A stretch of DNA of 48,426 nucleotides. Origin: Symbiodinium natans (Eukaryota; Sar; Dinophyceae; Suessiales; Symbiodiniaceae). Below are positions 1 to 13,643 of the stretch, piece by piece. Location of the stretch: the NCBI GenBank assembly GCA_905221605.1, contig CAJNDS010000955.1, positions 1-48,426 of the forward strand, given 5' to 3'. Within the stretch, counting starts at the first letter, position 1. Every line of letters begins with the position of its first letter. A model generated the notes under the pieces. The model saw only the letters and a program-made list of their open reading frames with translations. It searched no databases and was not told where the DNA came from. The position numbers and the translations under genes were made by a program.

Positions 1-3000
1 AGCACAAACTGGTTGGCAAACAAATCGTACTTCTTCCCTTCTGTGACAATCGAGACACAGATGGGTGGCAAACAAAATCGCGATTCTTTGTGACAATCGA
101 GCACAATGGTGCAACAAATTGTACTTCTTCCTTCTGCGCAATCGAGCACACAAATTGGTGGCAACAAATTCGCACCTCTTCCCTTGCCTGTGACAATAGA
201 GCACAAATTGGCGGAAACAAAATCGTACTTCTTCCCTTCTGTGACAATCGAGCACAAATTGGTGGCAACAAATCGTACTTCTTCCCTTCTGTGACAATCG
301 AGCACAAATTGGTGGAAACAAATCGTACTTCTTGCCTTCTGTGACAATCCAGCACAAATTCGTAGCAACAAATCGTACTTCTTCTCTTCTGTGATAATCG
401 AGCACAAATTGGTGGCAACAAAAATCGTACTTCTTCCCTTCAGTTCTTCCCTCTGTGAAAAACGACCACAAATTGGTGATAACAAATCGTACTTCTTCCC
501 TTCTGTGACAAAGGAGCACAAATCTTCTTCCCTTCTGTGACAATCGAGCACAAATTGGTGGCAACAAATCGTACTTCTTCCCTTCCGTCCTTCAGTGACA
601 ATCGAGCACAAACTGGTGGCAACAAATCGTACTTCTTCCCCTCTGTGACAATCGAGCACAAATTGGTGGCAACAAATCGTATTTCTTCCCTTCTGTAACA
701 ATCGAGCACAAATTGGTGACAACAAATCGTACTTCTTCCCTTCTGTGACAATCGAGCACAAATTGGCGACGAAAAATCGTACTTCTTCTCTTCTGTGACA
801 AACGAGCACAAATCTTCTTGCCGTCTGTGACACTCGAGCACAAATTGGTGGCAACAAATCGTACTTCTTCCCTTCTGTGAAACAATCGAGCACAAATTGG
901 TGGAAACAAATCGTATTTCTTGCCTTCTGTGCCAATCGAACACACATTGGTGGCAACAAATCGTACTTCTTCCCTTCTGTGACAATCGAGCACAAATTGG
1001 TGGCAATGAATCGTACTTCTTCCCTTCTGTGATAATCGAGCACAAATTGGTGGCAACAAAAATCGTATTTCTTCCCTTCTGTTCTTCCCTTCTGTGACAA
1101 TCAAGCACAAATTGGTGGCAACAAATCGTACTTCTTCCCTTCTGTGACCATCTTACAAATTGGTGCCAATAAATCGCACTTCTTCCCTTCTGTGACAATC
1201 GAGCACAAATTGGTGGCAACAAATCGTACTTCTTCCCTTCTGCGATAATCGAGCACAAATTGGTGGCAACAAATCGTACTTCTTCCCTTCAGTGACAATC
1301 GAGCACAAATTGGTGGCAACAAATCGTACTTCTTCCCTTCTGTGACAATCGAGCACAAATTGGTGGCAACAAATCGTACTTCTTCCCTTCTGTGACAAAG
1401 AAGCACAAATTGGTGGCAACAAATCGTACTTCTTCCCTTTTGTGACCATCGAACACAAATTGGTGGCAACAAATCGTACTTCTTCGCTTCTATGACAATC
1501 GAGCACAAATTGGTGGCAACAAAGCCTACTTCTTCCCTTATGTGATAATCGAGCACAAATTGGTGGCAACAAATCGTACTTGTCCCCTTCTGTGACAATC
1601 GAGCACAAATTGGTGGCAACAAATCGTACTTGTTCCCTTCTGTGACAATCGAGCACAAATTGGTGGCAACAAATCGTACTTCTCCCCTTCTGTGACAATC
1701 GAACACACATTGGTGGCAACAACAATCGTACTTCTTCCCTTCTGTTCTTCCCTTCTGTGACAATCGAGCACAAATTGGTGGCAACAAATCGTACTTCTTC
1801 CCTTCTGTGACAATCGAGCACAAATTGGTGGCAACAAATCGTACTTCTTCCCCTCTGTGACAATCGAGCACAAATTGGTGGCAACAAATCGTATTTCTTC
1901 CCTTCTGTAACAATCGAGCACAAATTGGTGACAACAAATCGTACTTCTTCCCTTCTGTGACAATCGAGCACAGATTGGCGACGACAAATCGTACTTCTTC
2001 TCTTCTGTGACAAACGAGCACAAATCTTCTTCCCGTCTGTGACACTCGAGCACAAATTCGTGGTAATAAATCGTACTTCTTCCCTTCTGTGACAATCGAG
2101 CACAAATTGGTGGCAACGAGCACAACTTGGTGACAACAAATCGTACTTCTTGCCTGTGACAATCGAGCACAAATTGGTGGCAATAAATCGTTCTATGACA
2201 ATCTAGTACAAATTGGTGGCAAATCGTACTTCTTCCCTTCTAAGACAATCGAGCACAAATTGGTGGCAACAAATCGTACTTCTTCCCTTCAGTGACAATC
2301 GAGCATAAATTGGTGGCAACAAATCGTACTTCTTCCCTTCTGTGACAACGGAGCACAAATTGGTGGCAACAAATCGTACTTCTTCCCTTCTGTGACAATC
2401 GAGCACAAATTGGTGACAATGAATCGTGCTTCTTCCCTTCTGTGACAAACGAGCACAAATTGGTGGCAACAAATCGTACTTCTTCCCTTCTGTGACAATC
2501 GAGCACAAATTGGTGGCAACAAATATTATTTCTGCCCTTCTGTGACAATCGAGCATAAATTGGTGGCAACACATCGTACTTCTTCCCTTCTGTGAAATTC
2601 GAGCACAAATTGGTGGCAACAAATCGTACTTTTTTGCCTTCTATGACAATCGAGCACAAGTCTGTGGCAACACATCGTACTTCTTTCCTTCTGTGACAAC
2701 CGAGCACAAATTGGTGGCAACATATCGTACTTCTTGCCTTAAGTGACGATCGAGCACAAATTGGTGGCAACAAATCGTACTTCTTCCCTTCCGCCCTGCT
2801 GTGACAATCGAGCACAAATTGGCGGCAACAAATCGTACTTCTTCCCTTCTAAGACAGTCGAACACAAATTGGTGGCAACAAATCGTACTTCTTCCTTTCT
2901 GTGACAATCGAGCACAAATTGGTGGCAACAAAAATCGTATTTCTTCCCTTCTGTTCTTCCCTTCTGTGACAATCAAGCACAAATTGGTGGCAACAAATCG

Positions 3001-6000
3001 TACTTCTTCCCTTCTGTGACAATCGAGCACAAATTGGCGGCAACAAATCGTACTTCTTCCCTGCTGTGACAATCGAGCACAAATTGGTGGCAACAAATCG
3101 TACTTCTTCCCTTCTGTGACAATCGAGCACAAATTGGTGGCAACAAATCTTACTTCTTCCCTTCTAAGAGAATCGAGCACAAATTAGTGGCAACAAATCG
3201 TACTTCTTCCCTTCTGTGACAATCGAGCACAAATTGGTGGCAACAAATCGTATTTCTTCCCTTCTGTGACAATCGAGCACAAATTGGTGGCAACAAATCG
3301 TACTTCTTGCCTTCTGTGTCAATCGAGCACAAATTGGTGGCAACAAATCGTACTTCTTCCCTTCTGTGATGATCGAGCACAAATTGGTGGCAACAAATCG
3401 TACTTCTTCCCTTCTGTGACAATCGAGCACAAATTGGTGGAAACAAATCGTACTTCTTCCCTTCTGTGACAATCGAGCACAGATTGCCGGCAACAAATCG
3501 TACTTCTTCCCTTCTGTAACAATCGAGCACAAATTGGTGGCAACAAATCGCACTTCTTCCCTTCTGTGACAATCGAGCACAAATTGGCGGCAACAAATCG
3601 TACTTCTTCCCTTCTGTGACAATCGATCACAAATTGGTGGCACCAAATCGTACTTCTTCCCTTCTGTGACAATCGAGCACAAATTGGTGGCAACAAATCG
3701 TACTTCTTCCCTTCTGTGATAATCGAGCACAAATTAGTGGCAACAAATCGTACTTCTTCCCTTCTGTGACAATCGAACACAAATTGGTGGCAACAAATCG
3801 TATTTCTTCTTTTCCGCCATTCTGTGACAATCGAGCACAAATTGGTGGCAACAAATCGTACTTCTTCCCTTCTGTGACAATCGAGCACAAATTGGTGGCA
3901 ACAAATCGCACTTCTTCCCTTCTGTGACAATCTAGCACAAAGTGGTGACAATAAATCGTACTTCTTCCCTTTTGTGACCATCGAGCACAAATTGGTGGCA
4001 ACAAATCGTACTTCTTCTCTTCTGTGACAATCGAGCACAAATTGGTGGCAACAAATCGTACTTGTTCCCTTCTGTGTCAATCGAGCACAAATTGGTGGAA
4101 ACAAATCGTACTTCTTGCCTTCTGTGCCAATCGAACACACATTGGTGGCAACAAATCGTACTTCTTCCCTTCTGTGACAATCGAGCACAAATTGGTGGCA
4201 ACAAATCGTACTTCTTCCCTTCTGTGACAATCGAGCACAAATTGGTGGCAACAAATCGTACTTCTTCCCTTCTGTGACAATCGAGCACAAATTGGTGGCA
4301 ACAAATCGTACTTCTCCCCTTCTGTGACAATCGAACACACATTGGTGGCAACAAAATCGTACTTCTTCCCTTCTGTTCTTCCCTTCTGTGACAATCGAGC
4401 ACAAATTGGTGGCAACAAATCGTACTTCTTCCTTCTGTGACAATCGAGCACAAATTGGTGGCAACAAATCGTACTTCTTCCCTTATGTGACAATCGAGCA
4501 CAAATTGGTGGCAACAAATCGTACTTCTCCCCTTCTGTGACAATCGAACACACATTGGTGGCAACAAAAATCGTACTTCTTCCCTTCTGTTCTTGCCTTC
4601 TGTGACAATCGAGCACAAATTGGTGGCAACAAATCGTACTTCTTCCCTTCTGTGACAATCGAGCACAAAGTGGTGGCAACAAAGCGTACTTCTTCCCCTC
4701 TGTGACAATCGAGCACAAATTGGTGGCAACAAATCGTATTTCTTCCCTTCTGTAACAATCGAACATACATTGGTGGCAACAAAAATCGTACTTCTTCCCT
4801 TCTGTTCTTCCCTTCTGTGACAATCGAGCACAAATTGGTGGCAACAAATCGTACTTCTTCCCTTCAGTGACAATCGAGCACAAATTGGTGACAACAAATC
4901 GTACTTCTTCCCTTCTGTGCCAATCGAGCACAAATTGGCGGCAACAAATCGTACTTCTTCCCTTCTGTGACAATCTAGCACGAATTGGTGGCAACAAATC
5001 GTACTTCTTCCCTTCTGTTCTTCCCTTCTGTGACAATCGAGCACAAATTGGTGGCAACAAATCGTACTTCTTCCCTTCAGTGACAATCGAGCACAAACTG
5101 GTGGCAACAAATCGTACTTCTTCCCTTCTGTGACAATCGAGCACAGATTGGTGGCAACAAGTCGCGCTTCTTCCCTTCTGTGACAATCGAGCACAAGTTG
5201 GTGGCAACAAATTGTACTTCTTCCCTTCTGCGACAATCGAGCACAAATTGGTGGCAACAAATCGCACCTCTTCCCTTCTGTGACAATCGAGCACAAATTG
5301 GCGGCAACAAATCGTACTTCTTCCTTTCTGTGACAATCGAGCACAAATTGGTGGCAACAAATCGTACTTCTTCCCTTCTGTGACAATCGAGCACAAATTG
5401 GTGACAACAAATCGTACTTCTTGCCTTCTGTGACAATCCAGCACAAATTCGTAGCAACAAATCGTACTTCTTCCCTTCTGTGATAATCGAGCACAAATTG
5501 GTGGCAACAAAAATCGTACTTCTTCCCTTCTGTTCTTCCCTTCTGTGACAAACGACCACAAATTGGTGATAACAAATAGTACTTCTTCCCTTCTGTGACA
5601 AACGAGCACAAATCTTCTTCCCTTCTGTGACAATCGAGCACAAATTGGTGGCAACAAATCGTACTTCTTCCCTTCTGTGACAATCGAGCACAAACTGGTG
5701 GCAGCAAGTCGTACTTCTTCCCTTCTGTGACAATCGAGCACAGATTGGTGGCAACAAATCGTACTTCTTCCCTTCTGTGACAATCGGGCACAAATTGGTG
5801 ACAACAAATCGTACTTCTTCCCTTCAGTGACAATCGAGTACAAATTGGTGGCAACAAATCGTACTTCTTCCCTTCTGTGACAACGGAGCACAAATTGGTG
5901 GCAACAAATCGTACTTCTTCCCTTCTGTGACAAAGAAGCACAAATTGGTGGCAACAAATCGTACTTCTTCCCTTCTGTGACCATCGAACACAAATTGGTG

Positions 6001-9000
6001 GCAACAAATCGTACTTCTTCGCTTCTATGACAATCGAGCACAAATTGGTGGCAACAAATCGTACTTCTTCCCTTCTGTGACAATCGAGCACAAGTTGGTG
6101 GCAACAAATTGTACTTCTTCCCCTCTGTGACAATCGAGCACAAATTGGTGGCAACAAATCGTATTTCTTCCCTTCTGTAACAATCGAACACACATTGGTG
6201 GCAACAAAAATCGTACTTCTTCCCTTCTGTTCTTCCCTTCTGTGACAATCGAACACACATTGGTGGCAACAAAATTCGTACTTCTTCCCTTCTGTTCTTC
6301 CCTTCTGTGACAATGGAGCACAAATTGGTGGCAACAAATCGTACGTCTTCCCTTCTGTGACAATCGAGCACAGATTGGTGGCAACAAATCGTACTTCTTC
6401 CCTTCTGTGACAATCGAGCACAAATTGGTGGCAACAAATCGTACTTTTTCCCTTCTGTGACAATCGAGCACAAATTGGTGGCAACAAATCGTATTTCTTC
6501 CCTTCTGAGATAATCGAGCACAAGTAGGTGGCAACAAATCGTACTTCTTCCCTTCTGTAACAATCGAGCACAAAAAGGTGGCAACAAATCGTACTTCTTC
6601 CCTTCCGCCCTTCTGTGACAAACGAGCACAAAGTGGTGGCAACAAATCGTACTTCTTCCCTTCTGTGATAATCGAGCACAAATTGGTGGCAACAAATCGT
6701 ACGTCTTCCCTTCTGTGACAATCGAGCACAAATTGGTGGCAACAAATCGTACTTCTTCCCTTCTGTGACAATCGAGCACAAATTGGTGGCAACAAATCGT
6801 ACTTCTTCCCTTCTGTGACAATCGAGAACAAATTGGTGGCAACAAATCGTACTTCTTCCCTTCTGTGACAATCGAGCACAAATTGGTGGCAACAAATCGT
6901 ATTTCTTCCCTTCTGTGACAATCGAGCACAAATTGGTGGCAACAAATCGTACTTCTTCCCTTCCGTCCTTCTGTGACAATCTAGCACAAATTGGTGGCAA
7001 CAAATCGTACTTCTTCCCTTCTGTTCTTCCCTTCTGTGACAATCGAGCACAAATTGGTGGCAACAAATCGTACTGCTTCCCTTCTGTGACAATCGAGCAC
7101 AAATTGGTGGCAACAAATCGTACTTCTTCCCTTCTGTGACAATCGAGCACAAATTGGTGGCAACAAATCGTACTTCTTCCCTTCTGTGACAATCGAGCAC
7201 AAATTGGCGAGCAAAAATCGTACTCTTGCACAGACATCTAGCACAAATTGGTGGCAACAAATCGTACTTCTTCCCTTCTGTTCTTCCCTTCTGTGACAAT
7301 CGTGCACAAATTGGTGGCAACAATCGTACTTCTTCCCAGTGACAATCGAGCACAAACTGGTGGCAACAAATCGTAATTCGTGACAATCGAGCACAAATTG
7401 GTGGCAACAAATCGTACTTCTTCCCCTCTGTGACAATCGAGCACAAATTGGTGGCAACAAATCGTACTTCTTCCCTTCTGTGACAATCGAGCACAAATTG
7501 GCGGCAACAAATCGTACTTCTTCCCTTCTGTGACAATCGAGCACAAATTGGTGGCAACAAATCGTACTTCTTCCCTTCTGTGACAATCGAGCACAAATTG
7601 GTGGCAACAAATCGTACTTCTTCCCTTCTGTGACAATCGAGCACAAATTGGTGGCAACAAATCGCACTTCTTCCCTTCTGTGACAATCGAGCACAAATTG
7701 GTGGCAACAAATCGTACTTCTTTCCTTCTGTGACAATCGAGCACAAACTGGTGGCAACAAATCGTACTTCTTCCCTTCTGTGACAATCGAGCACAGATTG
7801 GTGGCAACAAATCGTACTTCTTCCCTTCTGTGACAATCGAGCACAAATTGGTGGCAACAAATCGTACTTCTTCCCTTCTGTGACAATCGAGCACAAATTG
7901 GTGGCAACAAATCGTACTTCTTCCCTTCTGTGAAACAATCGAGCACAAATTGGTGGAAACAAATCGTACTTCTTGCCTTCTGTGCCAATCGAACACACAT
8001 TGGTGGCAACAAATCGTACTTCTTCCCTTCTGTGACAATCGAGCACAAATTGGTGGCAATGAATCGTACTTCTTCCCTTCTGTGATAATCGAGCACAAAT
8101 TGGTGGCAACAAAAATCGTATTTCTTCCCTTCTGTTCTTCCCTTCTGTGACAATCAAGCACAAATTGGTGGCAACAAATCGTACTTCTTCCCTTCTGTGA
8201 CCATCTTACAAATTGGTGCCAATAAATCGCACTTCTTCCCTTCTGTGACAATCGAGCACAAATTGGTGGCAACAAATCGTACTTCTTCCCTTCTGCGATA
8301 ATCGAGCACAAATTGGTGGCAACAAATCGTACTTCTTCCCTTCAGTGACAATCGAGCACAAATTGGTGGCAACAAATCGTACTTCTTCCCTTCTGTGACA
8401 ACGCAGCACAAATTGGTGGCAACAAATCGTACTTCTTCCCTTCTGTGACAAAGAAGCACAAATTGGTGGCAACAAATCGTACTTCTTCCCTTTTGTAACC
8501 ATCGAACACAAATTGGTGGCAACAAATCGTACTTCTTCGCTTCTATGACAATCGAGCACAAATTGGTGGCAACAAATCGTACTTCTTCCCTTCTGTGACA
8601 ATCGAGCACAAATTGGTGGCAACAAATCGTACTTCTTCCCTTCTGTGACAATCGAGCACAAATTGGTGGCAACAAATCGTACTTGTTCCCTTCTGTGACA
8701 ATCGAGCACAAATTGGTGGCAACAAATCGTACTTCTCCCCTTCTGTGACAATCGAACACACATTGGTGGCAACAACAATCGTACTTCTTCCCTTCTGTTC
8801 TTCCCTTCTGTGACAATCGAGCACAAATTGGTGGCAACAAATCGTACTTCTTCCCTTCTGTGACAATCGAGCACAAATTGGTTGCAACAAATCGTACTTC
8901 TTCCCCTCTGTGACAATCGAGCACAAATTGGTGGCAACAAATCGTATTTCTTCCCTTCTGTAACAATCGAGCACAAATTGGTGACAACAAATCGTACTTC

Positions 9001-10896
9001 TTGCCTTCTGTGACAATCGAGCACAAATTGGCGACGACAAATCGTACTTCTTCTCTTCTGTGACAGACGAGCACAAATCTTCTTCCCGTCTGTGACACTC
9101 GAGCACAAATTCGTGGTAACAAATCGTACTTCTTCCCTTCTGTGACAATCGAGCACAAATTGGTGGCAACGAGCACAACTTGGTGACAACAAATCGTACT
9201 TCTTCCCTTCTGTGACAATCGAGCACAAATTGGTGGCAATAAATCGTTCTATGACAATCTAGCACAAATTGGTGGCAAATCGTACTTCTTCCCTTCTAAG
9301 ACAATCGAGCACAAATTGGTGGCAACAAATCGTACTTCTTCCCTTCTGTGACAATCGAGCACAAATTGGTGGCAACAAATCGTACTTCTTCCTTTCGGTG
9401 AGAATCGAGCGCAAATTGGTGGCAACAAATCGTACTTCTTCCCTTCTGTGACAATCGAGCACAAATTGGTGACAATGAATCGTGCTTCTTCCCTTCTGTG
9501 ACAAACGAGCACAAATTGGTGGCAACAAATCGTACTTCTTCCCTTCTGTGACAATCGAGCACAAATTGGTGGCAACAAATATTATTTCTGCCCTTCTGTG
9601 ATAATCGAGCACAAATTGGTGGCAACAAATCGTACTTCTTCCCTTCTGTGACAATCGAGCACAAATTGGTGGCAACAAATCGTATTTCTTCTTTTCCGCC
9701 ATTCTGTGACAATCGAGCACAAATTGGTGGCAACAAATCGTACTTCTTCCCTTTTGTGACCATCGAGCACAAATTGGTGGCAACAAATCGTACTTCTTCC
9801 CTTCTGTGACAATCGAGCACAAATTGGTGGCAACAAATCGTACTTCTTCCCTTCTGTGAAACAATGGAGCACAAATTGGTGGAAACAAATCGTACTTCTT
9901 GCCTTCTGTGCCAATCGAACACACATTGGTGGCAACAAATCGTACTTCTTCCCTTCTGTGACAATCGAGCACAAATTGGTGGCAACAAATCGTACTTCTT
10001 CCCTTCTGTGACAATCGAGCACAAATTGGTGGCAACAAATCGTATTTCTTCTTTTCCGCCATTCTGTGACCATCAAGCACAAATTGGTGGCAACAAATCG
10101 TACTTCTTCCCTTCTGTGACAATCGAGCACAAATTGGTGGCAACAAATCGTACTTCTTCCCTTCTGTGACAATCGAGCACAAATTGGTGGCAACAAATCG
10201 TATTTCTTCCTTTCTGTGACAATCGAGCACAAATTGGTGGCAACAAATCGTATTGCTTCCTTTCTGTGATAATCGAGCACGAATTGGTGGCAACAAATCG
10301 TACTTCTTCGCTTCTATGACAATCGAGCACAAATTGGTGGCAACAAATCATACTTCTCTCCTTCTGTGACAATCGAGCACAAATTGGCGGCAGCAAATCG
10401 TACTTCTTCCCTTCTGTGACAATCGAGCACAAATTGGTGGCAACAAATCGTATTTCTTCCCTTCTGTGACAATCGAGCACAAATGGGTGGCAACAAATCG
10501 TACTTCTTCCCTTCCGCCCTTCTGTGACAATCGAGCACAAAGTGGTGGCAACAAATCGTACTTCTTCCCTTCTGCGACAATCGAGCACAAATTGGTGGCA
10601 ACAAATCGTACTTCTTCCCGTCTGTGACAATCTAGCACAAATTGGTGGCAAATCGTACTTCTTCCCTTCTAAGACAATCGAGCACAAATTGGCGGCAACA
10701 AATCGTACTTCTTCCCTTCTGTGACAATCGAACACAAATTGGTGGCAACAAATCGTACTCCTTCCCTTCTGTGACAATCGAGCACAAAGTGCTGACAATA
10801 AATCGTACTTCTTCCCTTTTGTGACCATCGAGCACGAATTGCTGGCAACAGATCGTACTTCTTCCCTTCCGCCCTTCTGCGACAATCGAGCACAAA

Positions 10897-11640
10897 TTGG
10901 TGGCAACAAATCGTATTCTTCCCTTCTGTGACAATCGAGCACAAATTGGTGGCAACAAATCGTACTTCTTCCCTTCTGTGACAATCGAACACAAATTGGC
11001 GGCAACAAATCGTCCTCTTCCCTTCTGTGACAATCGAGCACAAATGGTGGCAACAAATCGTACCCTTCCCTTCTGTGACATCGAGCACAAATTGGCGGCA
11101 ACAAATCGTACTTCTTCCCTTCTGTGACAATCGAGCCCAATTGGTGGCAACAAATCGTACTTCTTCGCCCTTCTGCGACAAATCGAGCACAAATTGGTGG
11201 CAACAAATCGTACTTCTTCCCTTCTGTGACGAATCGAGCACAAGGCGGCAACAAATCGTACTTCTTCCCTTCTGTGACAATCGAGCACAAATTGGTGGCA
11301 ACAAATCGTTTCTTCCCTTCTGTGACAATCTTCAACGTACTTCTTCTTCTGTGACAATCGAGCACAAATTGGTGACAACAAACCGTACTTCTTCTTCCCT
11401 TCTGTGACAATCGAGCACAAATTGGTGGCAACAAATCGTACTTCTTCCCTTCTGTGACAATCGAGCACAAATTGGTGGCAACAAATCGTACTTCTTCCCT
11501 TCTGTGACAATCGAGCACAAATTGGTGGCAACAAATCGTACTTCTTCCCTTCTGTGACAATCGAGCACAAATTGGTGGCAACAAATCGTACTTCTTCTTC
11601 CCGGCAACAATCGATTGGTGGCAACAAATCGTACTTCTTC
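10897..11640. other. Indel-dense stretch of the 50-bp array
   Basis: Neighbouring units here have many short deletions or insertions absent from the corresponding part of superblock B (30,000-30,980): CGTATTCTTCCC, AAATGGTGGC, TGACATCGAGC, GAGCCCAATTGG, GACAAATCGAGC, GAGCACAAGGCGGC, and a broken unit at 11,330-11,350. Single-base indels in otherwise clean repeats suggest unpolished consensus at a junction; a real rearrangement scar is the alternative. Confidence 0.6.
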
Positions 11641-11743
11641 CCTGTGACAATCGAGCACAAATTGGTGGCAACAAATCGTACTTCTTCCCTTCTGTGACAA
11701 TCGAGCACAAATTGGTGGCAACAAATCGTACTTCTTCCCTTCT

Positions 11744-13598
11744 GTGACAATCGAGCACAAATTGGCGGCAACAAATCGTACTTCTTCCCTTCTGCGACAA
11801 TCGAGCACAAATTGGTGGCAACAAATCGTACTTCTTGCTGTCTGTGACAATCTAGCACAAATTGGTGGCAACAAATCGTACTTCTTCCCTTCTGTTCTTC
11901 CCTTCTGTGACAATCGAGCACAAATTGGTGGCAACAAATCGTACTTCTTCCCTTCAGTGACAATCGAGCACAAACTGGTGGCAACAAATCGTACTTCTTC
12001 CCTTCTGTGACAATCGAGCACAGATTGGTGGCAACAAATCGCACTTCTTCCCTTCTGTGACAATCGAGCACAAATTGGTGGCAACAAATCGTACTTCTTC
12101 CCTTCTGCGACAATCGAGCACAAATTGGTGGCAACAAATCGCACCTCTTCCCTTCTGTGACAATCGAGCACAAATTGGTGGCAACAAATCGTACTTCTTC
12201 CCTTCTGTGACAATCGAGCACAAATTGGTGGCAACAAATCGTACTTCTTCCCTTCTGTGACAATCGAGCACAAATTGGTGGCAACAAATCGTACTTCTTG
12301 CCTTCTGTGACAATCCAGCACAAATTCGTAGCAACAAATCGTACTTCTTCCCTTCTGTGATAATCGAGCACAAATTGGTGGCAACAAAAATCGTATTTCT
12401 TCCCTTCTGTTCTTCCCTTCTGCGACAAACGACCACAAATTGGTGACAACAAATAGTACTTTTTCCCTTCTGTGACAAACGAGCACAAATCTTCTTCCCT
12501 TCTGTGACAATCGAGCACAAATTGGCGGCAACAAATCGTACTTCTTCCCTTCTGCGACAATCGACCACAAATTGGTGCCAATAAATCGCACTTCTTCCCT
12601 TCTGTGACAATCGAGCACAAATTGGTGGCAACAAATCGTACTTCTTCCCTTCTGCGATAATCGAGCACAAATTGGTGGCAATAAATCGTACTTCTTCCCT
12701 TCAGTGACAATCGAGCACAAATTGGTGGCAACAAGTCGTACTTCTTCCCTTCTAAGACAACGGAGCACAAATTGGTGGCAACAAATCGTACTTCTTCCCT
12801 TCTGTGACAAAGAAGCACAAATTGGTGATAATAAATCGTACTTCTTCCCTTTTGTGACCATCGAACACAAATTGGTGGCAACAAATCGTACTTCTTCCCT
12901 TCTATGACAATCGAGCACAAATTGGTGGCAACAAATCGTACTTCTTCCCTTATGTGACAATCGAGCACAAATTGGTGGCAACAAATCGTACTTCTCCCCT
13001 TCTGTGACAATCGAATACACATTGGTGGCAACAAAAATCGTACTTCTTCCCTTCTGTTCTTCCCTTCTGTGACAATCGAGCACAAATTGGTGGCAACAAA
13101 TCGTAATTCTTCCCTTCTGTGACAATCGAGCACAAATTGGTGGCAACAAATCGTACTTCTTCCCCTCTGTGACAATCGAGCACAAATTGGTGGCAACAAA
13201 TCGTACTTCTTCCCTTCTGTGACAATCGAGCACAAATTGGTGGCAACAAATCGTACTTCTTCCCTTCTGTGACAATCGAGCACAAATTGGTGACGACAAA
13301 TCGTACTTCTTCTCTTCTGTGACAAACGAGCACAAATCTTCTTCCCGTCTGTGACACTCGAGCACAAATTCGTGGTAACAAATCGTACTTCTTACCTTCT
13401 GTGACAATCGAGCACAAATTGGTGGCAACGAGCACAACTTGGTGGCAACAAATCGTACTTCTTCCCTTCTGTGACAATCGAGCACAAATTGGTGGCAACA
13501 AATCGTTCCATGACAATCGAGCACAAATTGCTGGCAAATCGTACTTCTTCCCTTCTGTGACAATCGAGCGCAAATTGGTGGCAACAAATCGTACTTCT
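11744..13598. repeat. 1.9-kb local duplication, first copy (superblock A)
   Basis: The run of variant units here recurs at 13,644-15,496 with an offset of 1,900, dropping to 1,898 after a 2-bp deletion near 14,920. Shared markers: the TTCTTCCCTTCTGTTCTTCCC insertion variant, the CAACCCAGCACAAATTCGTAGC/CAATCCAGC variant, CTTCTAAGACAACGGAG, and the CACAAATCTTCTTCCCG deleted unit. Boundaries are accurate to about one unit. Confidence 0.75.
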
Positions 13599-13643
13599 TC
13601 CCTTCTGTGACAATCGAGCACAAATTGGTACTTCTTCCCTTCT

